Origin: Mercurialis annua
Taxonomy: Eukaryota > Streptophyta > Magnoliopsida > Malpighiales > Euphorbiaceae
Length of the DNA stretch: 64,000 bases
Assembly: GCF_937616625.2 (NCBI RefSeq)
Contig: NC_065575.1
Coordinates: 29,201,001 to 29,265,000, forward strand
Reading direction: 5' to 3'
In this document: piece after piece, positions 11,901 to 23,061 of the stretch
How the letters are laid out: every line of letters starts with the position of its first letter
Position numbering within the stretch: the first letter of the stretch is position 1
Translations under genes and position numbers: made by a program
Notes under the pieces: generated by a model
Told to the model about the DNA's origin: nothing
The model's database searches: none
What the model saw: the letters and a program-made list of their open reading frames with translations, nothing else

Positions 11901-14900
11901 ATGTTGAACACGTTGCTCTTCTTACGCTATCAAAGTAAGTTAAACATATTTGAGTTGCATGCTTCTAAAATAACCACTATATTATTATTCCTCGGTGTTC
12001 AAATGCTCGATGATGTTTTCAATACATTTCACTATCATCCACCGCGACACTTGTTAGATCTTCTATCCTGAAATTGTCTTTTGATCAACACTTTCCATCT
12101 CAAATACCAACATTCTCCCTTGAGTTGCATGATTCAAAAATGTCCTATAAAATAATAATCCTCTGTATTCAAATGCTCAATGCGGCTTTCAATACATTTC
12201 AGTGTCAACAACCACGAAACTTGCTTGGTACTCTATCCAAACATTTTCTTTTAAACACCTTCCATCTCAGAAGCCAACATTCTTCCTTTCTACCCATTAT
12301 TCTTAAATTTTGAACACTTATTTGACCTATTGTCGTTGTTAAATCTGTGGCCGAAACATTTTCAAACGTTTGAGTTGGTTTTTGTAGGAAGGATATAACG
12401 CATCACGGTTCCGCGCCTACGCAAATATGTTCCACGCCCAGGCACAACTGTTCCGCGCCCACGCAGAACATTTCCTCGATCATCGATGGCTCCGCCTATG
12501 ACAACATTCTCCCTTGAGTTGCATGATTAAAAAATGACCTATAGAATAATAATCCTCCGTATTCAAATGCTCAATGCGGCTTTCAATACATTTCAGTGTC
12601 AACAACCACGAAACTTGTTTGGTACTCTATCCAAACATTTTCTTTTAAACACCTTCCATCTCAAAAGCCAACATTCTTCCTTCCTACCAATTATTCCTAA
12701 ATTTTGAACACTTATTCGACCTATTGTCGTCATTAAATCTGTGGCCGAAACATTTTCTAACGTTTGAGTTGGTTTTTGTACGAAGGATATAAGGCATAAT
12801 GGTTCCGCGCCCACGCAAATATGTTCCGCGCCCACGCACAACTGTTTCGCGCCCACGCACAACATTTCCTCGGTCATCGATGGCTCCGCCTATGTTGAAC
12901 ACGTTGCTCTTCTTACGCTATCAAAGTAAGTTAAACATATTTGAGTTGCATGCTTCTAAAATAACCACTAGATTATCATTCCCCGGTGTTCAAATGCTCG
13001 ATGATGTTTTCAATACATTTCACTATCATCCACCGCGACACTTGTTAGATCTTCTATCCTGAAATTGTCTTTTGATCAATACTTTCCATGTCAAATACCA
13101 ACATTCTCCCTTGAGTTGCCTGACTCAAAAATGTCCTATAGAATAATAATCCTCCTTATTCAAATGCTCAATGCGGCTTTCAATACATTTCAGTGTCAAC
13201 AACCACGAAACTTGTTTGGTACTCTATCCAAACATTTTCTTTTAAACACCTTCCATCTCATAAGCCAACATTCTTCCTTCCTACCCATTATTCTTAAATT
13301 TTGAACACTTATTCGACCTATTGTCGTTGTTAAATCTGTGGCCGAAACATTTTCAAACGTTTGAGTCGGTTTTTGCAGGAAGGATATAACGCATCACGGT
13401 TCCGCGCCCACGCAAATATGTTCCACGCCCACGCACAACTGTTCCGCGCCCGCGCAGAACATTTCCTCGGTCATCGATGGCTCCGCCTATATTAACATTC
13501 TCCCTTCAGTTTCATGATTAAAAAATGACCTATAGAATAATAATCCTCCGTATTCAAATGCTCAATGCGGCTTTCAATACATTTCAGTGTCAACAACCAC
13601 AAAACTTGTTTGGTACTCTATCAAAACATTTTCTTTTGAATACCTTCCATCTCAGAAGACAACATTCTTCCTTCCTACCCATTATTCTTAAATTTAGAAA
13701 ACTTATTCGACCTATTGTCGTTGTTAAATCTGTGGCCGAAACATTTTCAAACGTTTGAGTTGGTTTTTGTACAAAGGATATAACGCATCACGGTTCTGCG
13801 CCCACGCAAATATGTTCCACGCCCACGCACAACTGTTCCGCGCCCACGCAGAACATTTCCTCGGTCATCGATGGCTCCGCCTATACCAACATCCTCCCTT
13901 GAGTTGCATGATTCAAAAATGACCTATAGAATTATAATCCTCTGTATTCAAATACTCAATGCGGCTTTCAATACATTTCAGTGTCAACAACCACGAAACT
14001 TGTTTGGTACTCTATCCAAACATTTTCTTTTAAACACCTTCCATCTCAAAAGCCAACATTCTTCCTTCCTACCCATTATTCTTAAATTTTGAAGACTTAT
14101 TCGACCTATTGTCGTCATTAAATCTTTGGCCGAAACATTTTCAAACGTTTGAGTTGGTTTTTGTACGAAGGATATAAGGCATAACGGTTCCGCGCCCACG
14201 CAAATATGTTCCGCGCCAACGCACAACTGTTCGCGCCCACGCACAACATTTCCTCGGTCATCGATGGCTCCGCCTATGTTGAACACGTTGCTCTTCTTAC
14301 GCTATCAAAGTAAGTTAAACATATTTGAGTTGCACGCTTCTAAAATAACCACTAGATTATCATTCCCCGGTGTTCAAATGCTCGATGATGTTTTCAATAC
14401 ATTTCACTATCATCCACCGCGACACTTGTTAGATCTTCTATCCTGAAATTGTCTTTTGATCAATACTTTCCATCTCAAATACCAACATTCTCCCTTGAGT
14501 TGCCAGATTCAAAAATGTCCTATAGAATAATAATCCTCCGTATTCAAATGCTCAATGCGGCTTTCAATACATTTCAGTGTCAACAACCACGAAACCTGTT
14601 TGGTACTCTATCCAAACATTTTCTTTTAAAGACCTTCCATCTCATAAGCCAACATTCTTCCTTCCTACCCATTATTCTTAAATTTTGAACACTTATTCGA
14701 CCTATTGTCGTTGTTAAATCTGTGGCCGAAATATTTTCAAACGTTTGAGTCGGTTTTTGCAGGAAGGATATAACGCATCACGGTTCCGCGCCCACGCAAA
14801 TATGTTCCACGCCCACGCACAACTGTTCCGCGCCCGCGCAGAACATTTCCTCGGTCATCGATGGCTCCGCCTATATTAACATTCTCCCTTGAGTTGCATG

Positions 14901-17062
14901 ATTAAAAAATGACCTATAGAATAATAATCCTCCGTATTCAAATGCTCAATGCGGCTTTCAATACATTTCAGTGTCAACAACCACAAAACTTGTTTGGTAC
15001 TCTATCAAAACATTTTCTTTTGAATACCTTCCATCTCAGAAGACAACATTCTTCCTTCCTACCAATTATTCTTAAATTTAGAAACCTTATTCGACCTATT
15101 GTCGTTGTTAAATCTGTGGCCGAAACATTTTCAAATGTTTGAGTTGGTTTTTGTACAAAGGATATAACGCATCACGGTTCGGCGCCCACGCAAATATGTT
15201 CCACGCCCACGCACAACTGTTCCGCGCCCACGCAGAACATTTCCTCGGTCATCTATGGCTCCGCCTATACCAACATCCTCCCTTGAGTTGCATGATTAGA
15301 AAATGACCTATAGAATAATAATCCTCTGTATTCAAATACTCAATGCGGCTTTCAATACATTTCAGTGTCAACAACCACGAAACTTGTTTGGTACTCTATC
15401 CAAACATTTTCTTTTAAACACCTTCCATCTCAAATGTCAACATTCTTCCTTCCTACCCATTATTCTTAAATTTTGAAGACTTATTTGACCTATTGTCGTC
15501 ATTAAATCTTTGGCCGAAACATTTTCAAACGTTTGAGTTGGTTTTTGTAGGAAGGATATAAGGCATCACGGTTCCGCGCCCACGCAAATATTTTCCGCGC
15601 CCACAAACAACTATTCTGCGCCCACGCACAACATTTCCTTGGTCATCGATGGCTCCGCATATGTTGAACACATTGCTCTTCTTACGCTTTCAAAGTAAGT
15701 TAAACATATTTGAGTTGCATGATTCTAAAATAACCACTAGATTATCATTCCCCGGTGTTCAAATGCTCGTTGATGTTTTCAATACGTTTTACTATCATCC
15801 ACCGCGACACTTGTTAGATCTTCTATCCTGAAATTGTCTTTTGATCAACACTTTCCATCTCAAATACCAACATTCTCCCTTGAGTTGCATGATTCAAAAA
15901 AAACCTATAGAATAATAATCCTCCGTATTCAAATGCTCAATGCGGCTTTCAATACATTTAAGTGTCAACAACCACGACACTTGTTTGGTAGTCTATCCAA
16001 ACATTTTCTTTTAAACACCTTCCATTTCACAAGCCAACATTCTTCCTTCCTACCCATTATTCTTAAATTTTGAACACTTATTCGACCTATTGTAGTCGTT
16101 AAATCTGTGGCCGAAACATTTTCAAACGTTTGAGTTGGTTTTTGTAGGAAGGATATAAGGCATCACGGTTCCACGTCCACGCAAATATGTTCTGCGCCCA
16201 CACACAACTGTTCCGCGCCCACGCACAACATTTCCTCGGTCATCGATGGCTCCGGCTATGTTGAACACGTTGCTCTTCTTACGCTATCAAAGTAAGTTAA
16301 ACATATTTGAGTTGCATGCTTCAAAAATAACCACTTGATTATCATTCCCCGGTGTTCAAATGCTCGATGATGTTTTCAATACATTTCACTATCATCCACC
16401 GCGACACTTGTTAGATCTTCTATCCTGAAATTGTCTTTTGATCAACACTTTCCATCTCAAATACCAACATTCTCCCTTGGGTTGCATGATTCAAAAATGT
16501 CCAACAGAATAATAATCCTCCGTATTCAAATGCTCAATGCGGCTTTCAATACATGCAGTGTCAACAACCACGAAACTTGTTTGGTACTCTATCCAAACAT
16601 GTTCTTTTAAACACCTTCCATCTCAGAAGCCAACATTCTTCCTTCCTACCCATTATTCTTAAATTTTGAACACTTATTCGACCTATTGTCGTTATTAAAT
16701 CTGGGGCCAAAACATTTTCAAACGTTTGAGTTGGTTTTTGTAGGAAGGATATAACGCATCACGGTTCCGCGCCCACGCAAATATGTTCCACGCCCACGCA
16801 CAACTGTTCCGCGCCCACGCAGAATATTTCCTCGGTCATCGATGGCTCCGCCTATACCAACATTCTCCCTTGAGCTGCATGATTTAAAAATGACCTATAG
16901 AATAATAATCCTCCGTATTTAAATGCTCAATGCGGCTTTCAATACATTTCAGTGTCAACAACCCCCAAAACTTGTTTGGTACTCTATCCATACATTTTCT
17001 TTTAAACACCTTCCATCTCAAAAGCCAACATTCTTCCTTCCTACCCGTTATTCATAAATTTT
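11901..17062 (+). repeat. Composite satellite, segment 1 (full and B-only units)
   Basis: The full unit has a leader (GGCTCCGCCTATG, then GAACACGTTGCTC), module A from TTGAGTTGCATGCTTC (170 bp), module B from TTGAGTTGCATGATTC (about 169 bp), and spacer C with ATTCTTAAATTTTGAAC, TGTGGCCGAAACATTTTC, CAAACGTTTGAGTTGG and a 21-bp GC-rich minisatellite. Module-A units start near 11901 (cut by the junction), 12892, 14264, 15649 and 16245. Units that jump from the leader into the end of module A, leaving only B and C, start near 12487, 13479, 13871, 14863, 15255 and 16848. The segment ends where the LTR element inserted, within AAATTTT of spacer C. No gene is seen. Confidence 0.93.
17058..17062. repeat. 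Target-site duplication ATTTT, left copy
   Basis: ATTTT directly precedes the TG start of the first LTR and is repeated at 25745-25749 directly after the CA end of the second LTR. The flanks rejoin as satellite spacer C (AAATTTT then GAACAC), which confirms both element ends. Confidence 0.95.
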
Positions 17063-18031
17063 TGTAATACCCCAAAATATTTAAGTACCTAATTGGACCA
17101 CGTGTCCAGTCTGGATTCGCCAGAGTGGCGAAATCAAAAAGAATTCTGATAAAAATTAAGATAAATAAGTTTTAGCAGATTGGTTTTGTAAAGGATTATG
17201 GTGAAGGATTTAATAATGTATTTCAATTCTAAAGTCAGAATTGGAATTGTAAGGAAAAATGTCAAGAAAAGCCCAAAATAAAGTATAGGGACCAAAGTGG
17301 TAATTTAGCCACTTTGGGACGAAAATGGAATTATTTCGCCAAGGTCCGCGAAATGTCTTATAGTATATGTGGTGAAAGTTTCGGGTCAATCGGAGACCTT
17401 TTAAAATTTGGACGCGGATGCGTTTTGGACTAAAATGCAACTTTTGAGAAGTTTAAGGGCCGAAGTGTAAATTAGCCAATTAAGCTTAGAGAATAGCAAT
17501 TTAAAGATTAATGACGGAAAAATAAAATATTGAGTTAGTATTATTTATCGGATATAAATAATACGTAAGTAATCGAATTAAAAGGATAATTAAACCATTT
17601 AGTTAAATTAGAAAGTTTAAAAGAGAAATGGTTTAAATTAAAGAAATAAAGGACCAAAGTGGCTAGTTAACCAAGAAATATATGTTTCTTTCCATATGAA
17701 TAAGGAAAAGGGGAAGTGATCAGAGAAAGAAGAAACCTACAGAAGGTTTCGACGATCAAATGCGATCCGTCGCGGTTTCGCCGTTTCTCGTCCAAATCGC
17801 GAGTTCTTTATATCGATTCGTCCATAATTCAATTCTCTATCATCGTTAAGCTTCAAACCGAGGTAAGCTTGACGTTTTTATTGTGAGAATTGGAAATTAG
17901 GGTTATTTCGTTTTAACGAATTAAACGAATCGTAATCGCGTTTCTATAGTCGTTTTTTGGTATGAATTGGATTGGAATTTGTGTTATAATAAAGTGGGAG
18001 CATGTCGGGAGTGCCGGCGAGCGACGAAGCG

Positions 18032-18053
18032 CCCGGAAAATGGATTTTCCGGG
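18032..18053. other. Perfect 9-bp-stem hairpin in 5' LTR
   Basis: CCCGGAAAA and TTTTCCGGG form a perfect inverted repeat around the 4-base loop TGGA. It lies 11 bp upstream of the palindrome cluster, in the most GC-rich part of the LTR. It is conserved in the 3' LTR at 24030-24051. Its function is unknown. Confidence 0.85.
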
Positions 18054-18064
18054 AGCTGCCGTGG

Positions 18065-18219
18065 GTGTGCGAACGCACACCGTAGTGTGCGGACGCACAC
18101 ATGGTGTGCGAACGCACAGGGTGTGCGAACGCACACCTATGTGTGCGAACGCACACCTGCTGGTATGCGGACGCACACCAGACCGTGCGAACGCACGGGA
18201 CCCTTTTGTGCGCTCGCAC
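18065..18219. repeat. Cluster of eight GC-rich palindromes in 5' LTR
   Basis: Eight copies of a short dyad with consensus GTGTGCGAACGCACAC lie at 18065, 18085, 18104, 18121, 18141, 18163, 18184 and 18208, spaced about 17-24 bp. The last two are shortened (CGTGCGAACGCACG and GTGCGCTCGCAC). Each unit is its own reverse complement apart from the central bases, and each holds two or more CpG sites. The cluster stands out in an AT-rich element. It could be a protein-binding array, a methylation target or an RNA stem cluster; none can be chosen from sequence. Long frames on both strands here follow from the palindromic repetition and are not called as genes. Confidence 0.9.
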
Positions 18220-19750
18220 CGCAGGCTATCGCACCTGTTTGTGTACCTTGAATTGTTTTGACCTAGCCTCCCGAATTCAAGTATGTCGGATATTGAAAAT
18301 GGATCACGGACTCTGAAAACACGAAATTTGGATATAGGACATGACGTATACAACTAGGGTTTTATTATATAAGAAACCTATAGTTGAAGATCGATAAAAG
18401 AAATATGATTAAGAGATTATTGAAATTGAGAGTCGTATTTGAAATACGATTGCAATAACCTAAGTTTATAACTTAGGGTTTAAATACTAAACCTACGTTT
18501 ATGAATTAAACGTACAGGTAACTCGACTAAGTAACTGTCATACCGACAAGCTACCAAGCCGTCTAGCTGGAATAGCTACGAGATCATATAACATATGGAA
18601 CCTACGTGATGAGTTGACGATAATGCAATTTTGGGATAGCGGTCACTGTGAGTTGCTCTTTACTTTCGTGTATTATACATATAAAGTTATTTTATATTGA
18701 TATGTATACTGTTTTTACGCATCGCATGTTAGATGATTTGATTAAATATTATATGTTTCTATCAAATGTATATACGAGAACTAGTATGCGATCCGAAGAA
18801 ACTAGCTACCTATTGGGTGTCAATAGGCTGTGTGATCACCAGTATCGAGTCAGTCTAGTATGTTTGCATTGAGAAATGACTTGACACAGCTGGGAGCTGT
18901 TGATGAATATGATATTTACGATTGGGTTATGATTTCGATACGCAGAGTGAACTCGGCTACGGTGTAGCCTGGAAGTCCCCGTATCGAGTGGCTGGGCCAC
19001 TAGCGAGTTGGACTCGCAATTGATATTTACGATTGGGTTGAATGATATATGATTATTCGAGAGATGTGTCGCATGCTAGGATATTAGTTTCACACGGATC
19101 AAATACATGTTTATATGTTGTATACTATTGTTTTCTTGAGATGCGATGTTATATGTTTATATTAATACCGTTAGTAACTTGCAAGCTCACTCGGTATTTC
19201 CCAAAATACTGACCCCCTCACAGTGTTTCCTTTCAGGTGACCGGAGTCGGATCAGACAGACCATCTCCTTTGTGTCGGCAACCTTTTGGCTTACACAAAG
19301 TACGAGTTTTATAGAGCTGCAGTAGTCAGTAGGTGTCAGTATTAGGTTTATGATTCAATTTCAAACGGTATTGAAAAGTAAACTCTGATATAATTTTATA
19401 AATGAATTGTTTAGAAAGATGACGTTTATCCGTTTGAATTTGATACCAATTACCGTGAATGGAATTGGTGATGTTTGTGATCAGGAACAGGGCGGTGCTG
19501 GATATGAGATATCGCTCGGTAAGACCCTGGTTTCTAGAAATTGTTTCGCTAATGTTTTCAGAAAAGGAATTCTATATTTTTATAATTGAATTATATTATT
19601 TAAAGAAGATTTCTGATAATGTATAATATATAATAAAACGTTTTAATCGCGAAAAATTTATATTGATTTTAGGCTTGCTACGGGTTCCGGAGCTACCACT
19701 CCCGTTCCCTAGCGCCGGTCACGGCTTAATAATTTGGGTCGTGACAATTG

Positions 19751-19762
19751 TGGTATCAGAGC
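19751..19762 (+). other. Primer binding site for initiator-Met tRNA
   Basis: TGGTATCAGAGC starts four bases after the CA end of the 5' LTR. This is the 12-base complement of the 3' end of plant initiator methionine tRNA, the usual minus-strand primer of plant LTR retrotransposons. Confidence 0.93.
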
Positions 19763-22700
19763 AGTTGGTCCAGTTACCTCTGCTAAGATGTGATTGTCAG
19801 TTAAGTAACCTAGGAACTACTGCAGCTTTAGAGTTGAGGTTTGTCTGATCCAAGTTGTTAGTGTGATTTACTTTGTGATCAATATGACAGATTGATTTGT
19901 GAAATACTTATGTGTTTCTTGTGACACGTATATACGAGGTATATACGCATATGTTGTTTTGATGAGACATGCCTATAAGATATGCTTTTTGAAATGAAGT
20001 TTCTAGGAGAGGTGTTGCCTCCTATGACTAGAGTATAATTGTTGTGAATGTGATTTGATGATATGTATGTATGTGTGTTTAGCATCTTATAACGTAAGAG
20101 ATGCTATTGAATTCGATCGATCGAAACTTTGGGAAGAGTATGAAGAAGGAATGTAAAGTGGCAGAAGTTGAAGAACTTTCTGGATACAGAGTTTGAAGGT
20201 CTAGAGAACTTACAAAACTCGAAGTTTATAATTTTTTTTAAAAACTTATTTGTTTAACAATTTTGAAAGCATAATTGTGCCTAGACCCGATATAGAAATG
20301 TATGATTGCCACGACATTGATAGAAGTGCATCACTACATACATTATTAATGAAAGAATAATCAATGAAGACATGCATTAATAGTACATGCATCATATGCA
20401 TTACGCTCAGACCAAAAGGTGAGCTGTGGCAACTCTTTGGGGATGAGAGACGTCATCACCCTAGTGCACAATTTTGCTAAAGTTTCAATGGAATTTTGAT
20501 TTAAATCTGGAAATGAGATGTTTTATTTGAGAAAGTTTCCAAAGAGTTTTGTTTTTATGTAAGTATACCTAGACCATAACTCTGTGAAGGAAGTGAAGTG
20601 CTCGCGAGCAAGCTGCGATCAAGACTACGAGAAGATCGAATAAGTATAATTGCGAGAACATAGAAGTTATGCTTCTAGGATATGAACTTAGCCTTGATTA
20701 AACAGAATAATATATGAATAGAATAATATATGTGCCCAGATAATGAAGCATATCTGATTAATGACGTATAACACATGTATGTTATACATAGACATTCTAA
20801 TGTTTGATTAAGTCCATGTGAGTGGAATGCTCGCAAGACTTAAGATGCGATGCGTAATCAAGAAAATCTAGGGGACACTGATTTTCTTGAATCCGGTCAA
20901 TATAGATGCTTATAGCTACGATAGTAATATGCGTTTAACATATACAACGCGAGTATATGTTTTGGCAATTGGCTAGTCTACGATGAATCAGAACACTCAG
21001 AAGACTTCCAATAAGAGACGTAACCCTAGAAAGTTTAAAGGAAGGAGACGTCTCTAGAGTCCAACGTACGTGGGCATCGATTAGACGTGAAGATTAGTAA
21101 GGATTATATTTTAAGGAATTTATCAGTATTCCTTTATATAATCGCTATACTATGAACAAAGAACTGCACGATCGCGTGCTGTTGCACAACAAGTATATGA
21201 GGCGCGGGAAGAAGAATCAAGGTTATTAGACCAGAAGATATGATGTAAATGAACAGTTGAAGTATACGATAAGAAAGATCGAGACATAAATAACAAGAAC
21301 TGCAATCGGTGGATTAAGAGTTGAAACTTCCACCTCAAAGATTCGATTATGAAACGAATTAATAAAGCGTAAAGGTGTAAAGGATTAAAAGGTGTCAGAC
21401 AAGATCAAACTTGTTTGATACATTCCCAGAAGCGGATCCTCAGGAAAAGGACTTCGGAGAGGAAGAATTATCAGACGAATCTGATATTGAAGAGTACTGG
21501 AATGAACATTTCTGATCCAGTGTACGGAAATATCACAATCTGAGGAAGGATGCAGAGATAGCTCTGAATCATGTAAGGAGGTAAATGCGCTCCTCCTCAC
21601 AAGGAATGCTACTGGTAGGTCCACTAACTTCCGGCGTACGGTCAAGGGATTACCAAAGGTACATGACGTACATGATAAAGTATAAGGACGCAAAAGAAGG
21701 TTATGAATAATAAGAAATCAGTTAAAGTAAGCAGAGTTAAGGAAAGTACGGATAACCGCGTATATCGCAAGAAACTTGATAAGAGTTATTGAGGAATGAA
21801 AAAGAGAAAGTCACGTGAAAAGATGACGAGAAGATCAAATGAATTGAATTCTATGTAGTCGTTAACGCATAGAAACAAAAAGGGATAAAGATGATAGAGT
21901 CATATGAATGGATCCACTGACAGTTAAGATGTCAGTAAAGGGTACAGTATGACGATATATAAGTAATCGAGAATGTACTACGTCGATATTGCAGGCAAAA
22001 GAAGATGCGACCATTACTAATTGGTAATCGACGTTCAGAATGCCGAAACAAGAAATATCAGAAATACGAAATGCGATAGAGATGACATCAGCATATGATC
22101 GGCTTACAGACGGCCATGATGACAGTACGAATACGATAAGATGATACGTATACGATTAAGAACGCACTACGTCGGGAAAATTCAGATAAAGAAGGCCACA
22201 ACTCTCAATTAATGATCGATGTTGTGGATATTAAAAGTAAGTAGTACATGACGTACGAGATGCGTTGAGGAGGAAAGCAAAGACTGCACTAGAAGATGAT
22301 TAAGAAACACGATAAGAACGTGAATTAGGAACGCAATAAGAGTACCATAGGATCATAGCATTTAGACTATTGATCCTATTGGTTAACTAAGGACAAGAAG
22401 TCAAAGAAAGTAACGAAGAAGTATACCTACGATATGGACAGAAGTAGAAATTAACAAGTTGGAAATGAATACACAATGTACATTGAACAAATCAGGAGTA
22501 GGACTTCAACGCGGCGACAATTGTTGTCCCACTATTATGAAGATCGTGTAAGTAACAGTTACGCTCAAATCAAGAAGGTTCGCAAAGAGATTGAATATCT
22601 CTTTCTTATAGGATATTAAGCAGTAATATGCAAGTATCTGTAGTATAAAGAAACATCACGTAAGACTAACAATCTTTAAAAGATGTTAGCGATGATCGTA

Positions 22701-23048
22701 AAGTAAAATAGAGGACGGGATAACAAAGACAGTTATCCAATAACGTAACGAATGAAAGATGAAATAGATTAAGGTAAAATACGAAGATATAAGAAATTTC
22801 AACGTAAGTCAACGAGGATACGACAAAGGAAGCAATACATAAGGTACAAAAACGTAAAAGAAGAAATCAAAAATAGATTGTCAATGATACCAGAAGTCAA
22901 AGTGCAAAAGGTACAGAAAGTGAGATGACGATTCCTTACGCTAATCAGTGTCGTAACGAACACGGTATTCCTATTATGAATAAGAATTCTAGATGTAAAT
23001 GGAATTAAGGTGAGAAGAGTATATGAAAATTCGAGGACGAATTTTTAT

Positions 23049-23061
23049 AAGGGGGGAAGAA
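23049..23061 (+). other. Polypurine tract
   Basis: AAGGGGGGAAGAA directly precedes the TG start of the 3' LTR. A run of purines at this place primes plus-strand DNA synthesis in LTR retrotransposons. Its intactness fits a recently mobile element. Confidence 0.92.

Larger units (their letters stand above)
17063..19746 (+). repeat. 5' long terminal repeat (2684 bp)
   Basis: The LTR starts TGTAATACCCCAAAATATTT and ends GGGTCGTGACA. Notable internal features are the inverted pair CCAAAGTGG (17292-17300) and CCACTTTGG (17309-17317), a GC-rich hairpin at 18032-18053, and the palindrome cluster at 18065-18219. It differs from the 3' copy at roughly a dozen positions and by one T in a run near 17955, which accounts for the 2684 versus 2683 bp lengths. 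I cannot place the promoter or the R region from sequence alone. Confidence 0.95.
19747..23061 (+). other. Internal domain of LTR element, no coding capacity seen
   Basis: These 3315 bp lie between the LTRs. The region is purine-rich on the plus strand, with frequent stops in all frames. The longest open stretch is about 100 codons, on the minus strand near 21385-21693. I found no zinc knuckle, protease, polymerase or integrase motif. A short open stretch rich in Lys and Arg begins at the ATG near 20982 but closes after about 25 codons. The region may derive from a decayed gag-pol or may be unrelated spacer. Confidence 0.8.

Noticed and set aside
12799..12860. Direct repeats with GC-rich cores considered as a CRISPR-like array
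   Set aside because: The 21-bp repeats abut each other without unique spacers and recur in every satellite unit, so they are a minisatellite.
18060..18220. Palindrome cluster considered as a bacterial-type operator or integron array
   Set aside because: It is inside the LTR of a plant-type retrotransposon and duplicated in the other LTR. Nothing bacterial is in the window.
17913..18353. Overlapping frames on both strands rich in RTH/CVRTH repeats in the 5' LTR (and again at 23912-24351)
   Set aside because: They translate the palindrome cluster. Because the units are self-complementary, both strands give similar frames. They sit inside an LTR and have no domain features.
21385..21693. 102-codon minus-strand frame in the internal region of the LTR element
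   Set aside because: It is antisense to the element, has no recognisable domain, and its length is not exceptional for 3.3 kb of sequence.
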